A stretch of 5,959 nucleotides of DNA from NCBI GenBank assembly GCA_902795985.1, contig CADBNG010000083.1, positions 1-5,959 of the forward strand. Reading direction: 5' to 3'. Positions within the stretch are counted from its first letter, which is position 1, and the number at the start of each line of letters is the position of its first letter. The stretch comes from an uncultured Lachnospiraceae bacterium (GTDB lineage: Bacteria; Bacillota_A; Clostridia; Lachnospirales; Lachnospiraceae). The position numbers were made by a program, and so were the translations under genes. Positions 5,744 to 5,959 of this stretch are shown one piece after another. The notes under the pieces were generated by a model. It had not been told where the DNA came from and did no database searches. It saw only the letters and a program-made list of their open reading frames with translations.

Positions 5744-5909
5744 GTACTTGCATGCCACCCACAACCGGAAACGGCCGGAAGCATGTTCACATGCTTCCGG
5801 CCGTTTCCGGTTGTGGGTGAGCCCTGCAGAGCAGGGTGCTTAACCCCAGCCCCTGATTCTGCAGGTTTACCGAAAGAATCAGGGGCTGGGGTTAAGCACA
5901 TGCAAGTAC
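5744..5909. repeat. Nested inverted-repeat element forming a perfect cloverleaf (four-way junction)
   Basis: The element begins four bases after the glnA stop. GTACTTGCATG (5744-5754) and CATGCAAGTAC (5899-5909) make a perfect 11-bp closing stem. Inside are three hairpins. The first has perfect 30-bp arms (5756-5785 and 5790-5819) with a 4-base loop. The second is CCCTGC/GCAGGG (5822-5827 and 5831-5836) with an AGA loop. The third has perfect 24-bp arms (5837-5860 and 5875-5898) with the 14-base loop GCAGGTTTACCGAA. Of 166 bases, 142 are paired and only three junction bases (5755, 5820, 5821) are unpaired. There is no T run on the plus side, so it is not a standard glnA terminator, although it could protect the mRNA 3' end. 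Alternatives are a non-autonomous mobile element with folded ends, a structured RNA, or a recombination or replication hairpin. The geometry is certain; the role is unknown. Confidence 0.9.
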
Positions 5910-5910
5910 G

Positions 5911-5959
5911 TCAAAAAAGCCACTGTCCCCGCCCCATATCATCACTGCAGGTTTACCAA
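5911..5959. repeat. Second copy of the loop sequence CTGCAGGTTTACC, likely a truncated further hairpin
   Basis: CTGCAGGTTTACC at 5945-5957 exactly repeats 5859-5871, which spans the last two bases of the 24-bp arm and most of its loop. The bases after it are similar (GAA versus AA). The bases before it (5920-5944) are not related to the 24-bp stem. They include ACTGTCCCC (5922-5930 region), the reverse complement of the GGGGACAGT core of the repeat near 1146. An A run at 5913-5918 reads as TTTTTT on the minus strand. The layout suggests the left half of another hairpin, possibly a minus-strand terminator, cut by the window end. Confidence 0.5.

Noticed and set aside
5838..5897. GCTTAAC (5838-5844) and GTTAAGC (5891-5897) match the integron attC R''/R' consensus pattern.
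   Set aside because: They are simply the two arms of a perfect 24-bp stem. attC sites have imperfect stems with extrahelical bases and recognisable inner L boxes, which are absent, and no integrase or cassette is present.
4414..5901. A 495-codon open frame on the minus strand across glnA.
   Set aside because: It is the antisense shadow of a full, motif-complete glutamine synthetase, lacks domain-like sequence and runs through the hairpin element.

Overview
The window looks like chromosomal DNA from a GC-rich member of the Clostridia (Bacillota), probably an anaerobe. Supporting signs are strong AGGAGG-type ribosome binding sites, a type I-alpha glutamine synthetase closely resembling the Bacillus enzyme, a DUF3048 (YerB-like) lipoprotein, a DUF4428 zinc-finger protein, and a Crp/Fnr regulator divergent from a 2[4Fe-4S] ferredoxin-like protein. 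The genus cannot be named from this sequence.

Layout. At 1-321 (minus) is the N-terminal sensor domain of a Crp/Fnr regulator, cut by the window edge. It is divergent from a ferredoxin-like gene (417-1139, plus). Between them lies a perfect 18-bp palindrome (341-358), centred at about -41.5 of the predicted ferredoxin promoter, the classic position for class II Crp/Fnr activation. Next is a tandem GGGGACAGTCCCC-type intergenic repeat (1142-1231), a possible promoter and a leader hairpin with a T run. These precede a secreted DUF3048 lipoprotein (1341-2513, plus). A two-zinc-finger DUF4428 protein (2608-3390, plus) follows with its own TATAAT box. It converges on an unrecognised lipoprotein (3558-4184, minus), which has a clear intrinsic terminator at 3454-3488. 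That lipoprotein and glnA (4417-5739, plus) are transcribed divergently from neighbouring promoters at 4266-4295 and 4319-4347.

The most unusual part is the 220 bases after glnA. Starting four bases after the stop codon, 5744-5909 is a compact nested inverted-repeat element. An 11-bp closing stem encloses three hairpins with perfect stems of 30, 6 and 24 bp, which makes a cloverleaf or four-way junction with 142 of 166 bases paired. Thirteen bases at the start of the 24-bp hairpin's loop region recur just before the window ends, suggesting that a second hairpin with a similar loop and a different stem is cut by the boundary.

Apart from the Crp/Fnr-ferredoxin pair, which probably forms one redox- or nitrosative-stress-responsive unit, the genes look like separately transcribed housekeeping or envelope genes. 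No CRISPR array, tRNA, rRNA or transposase gene is visible.
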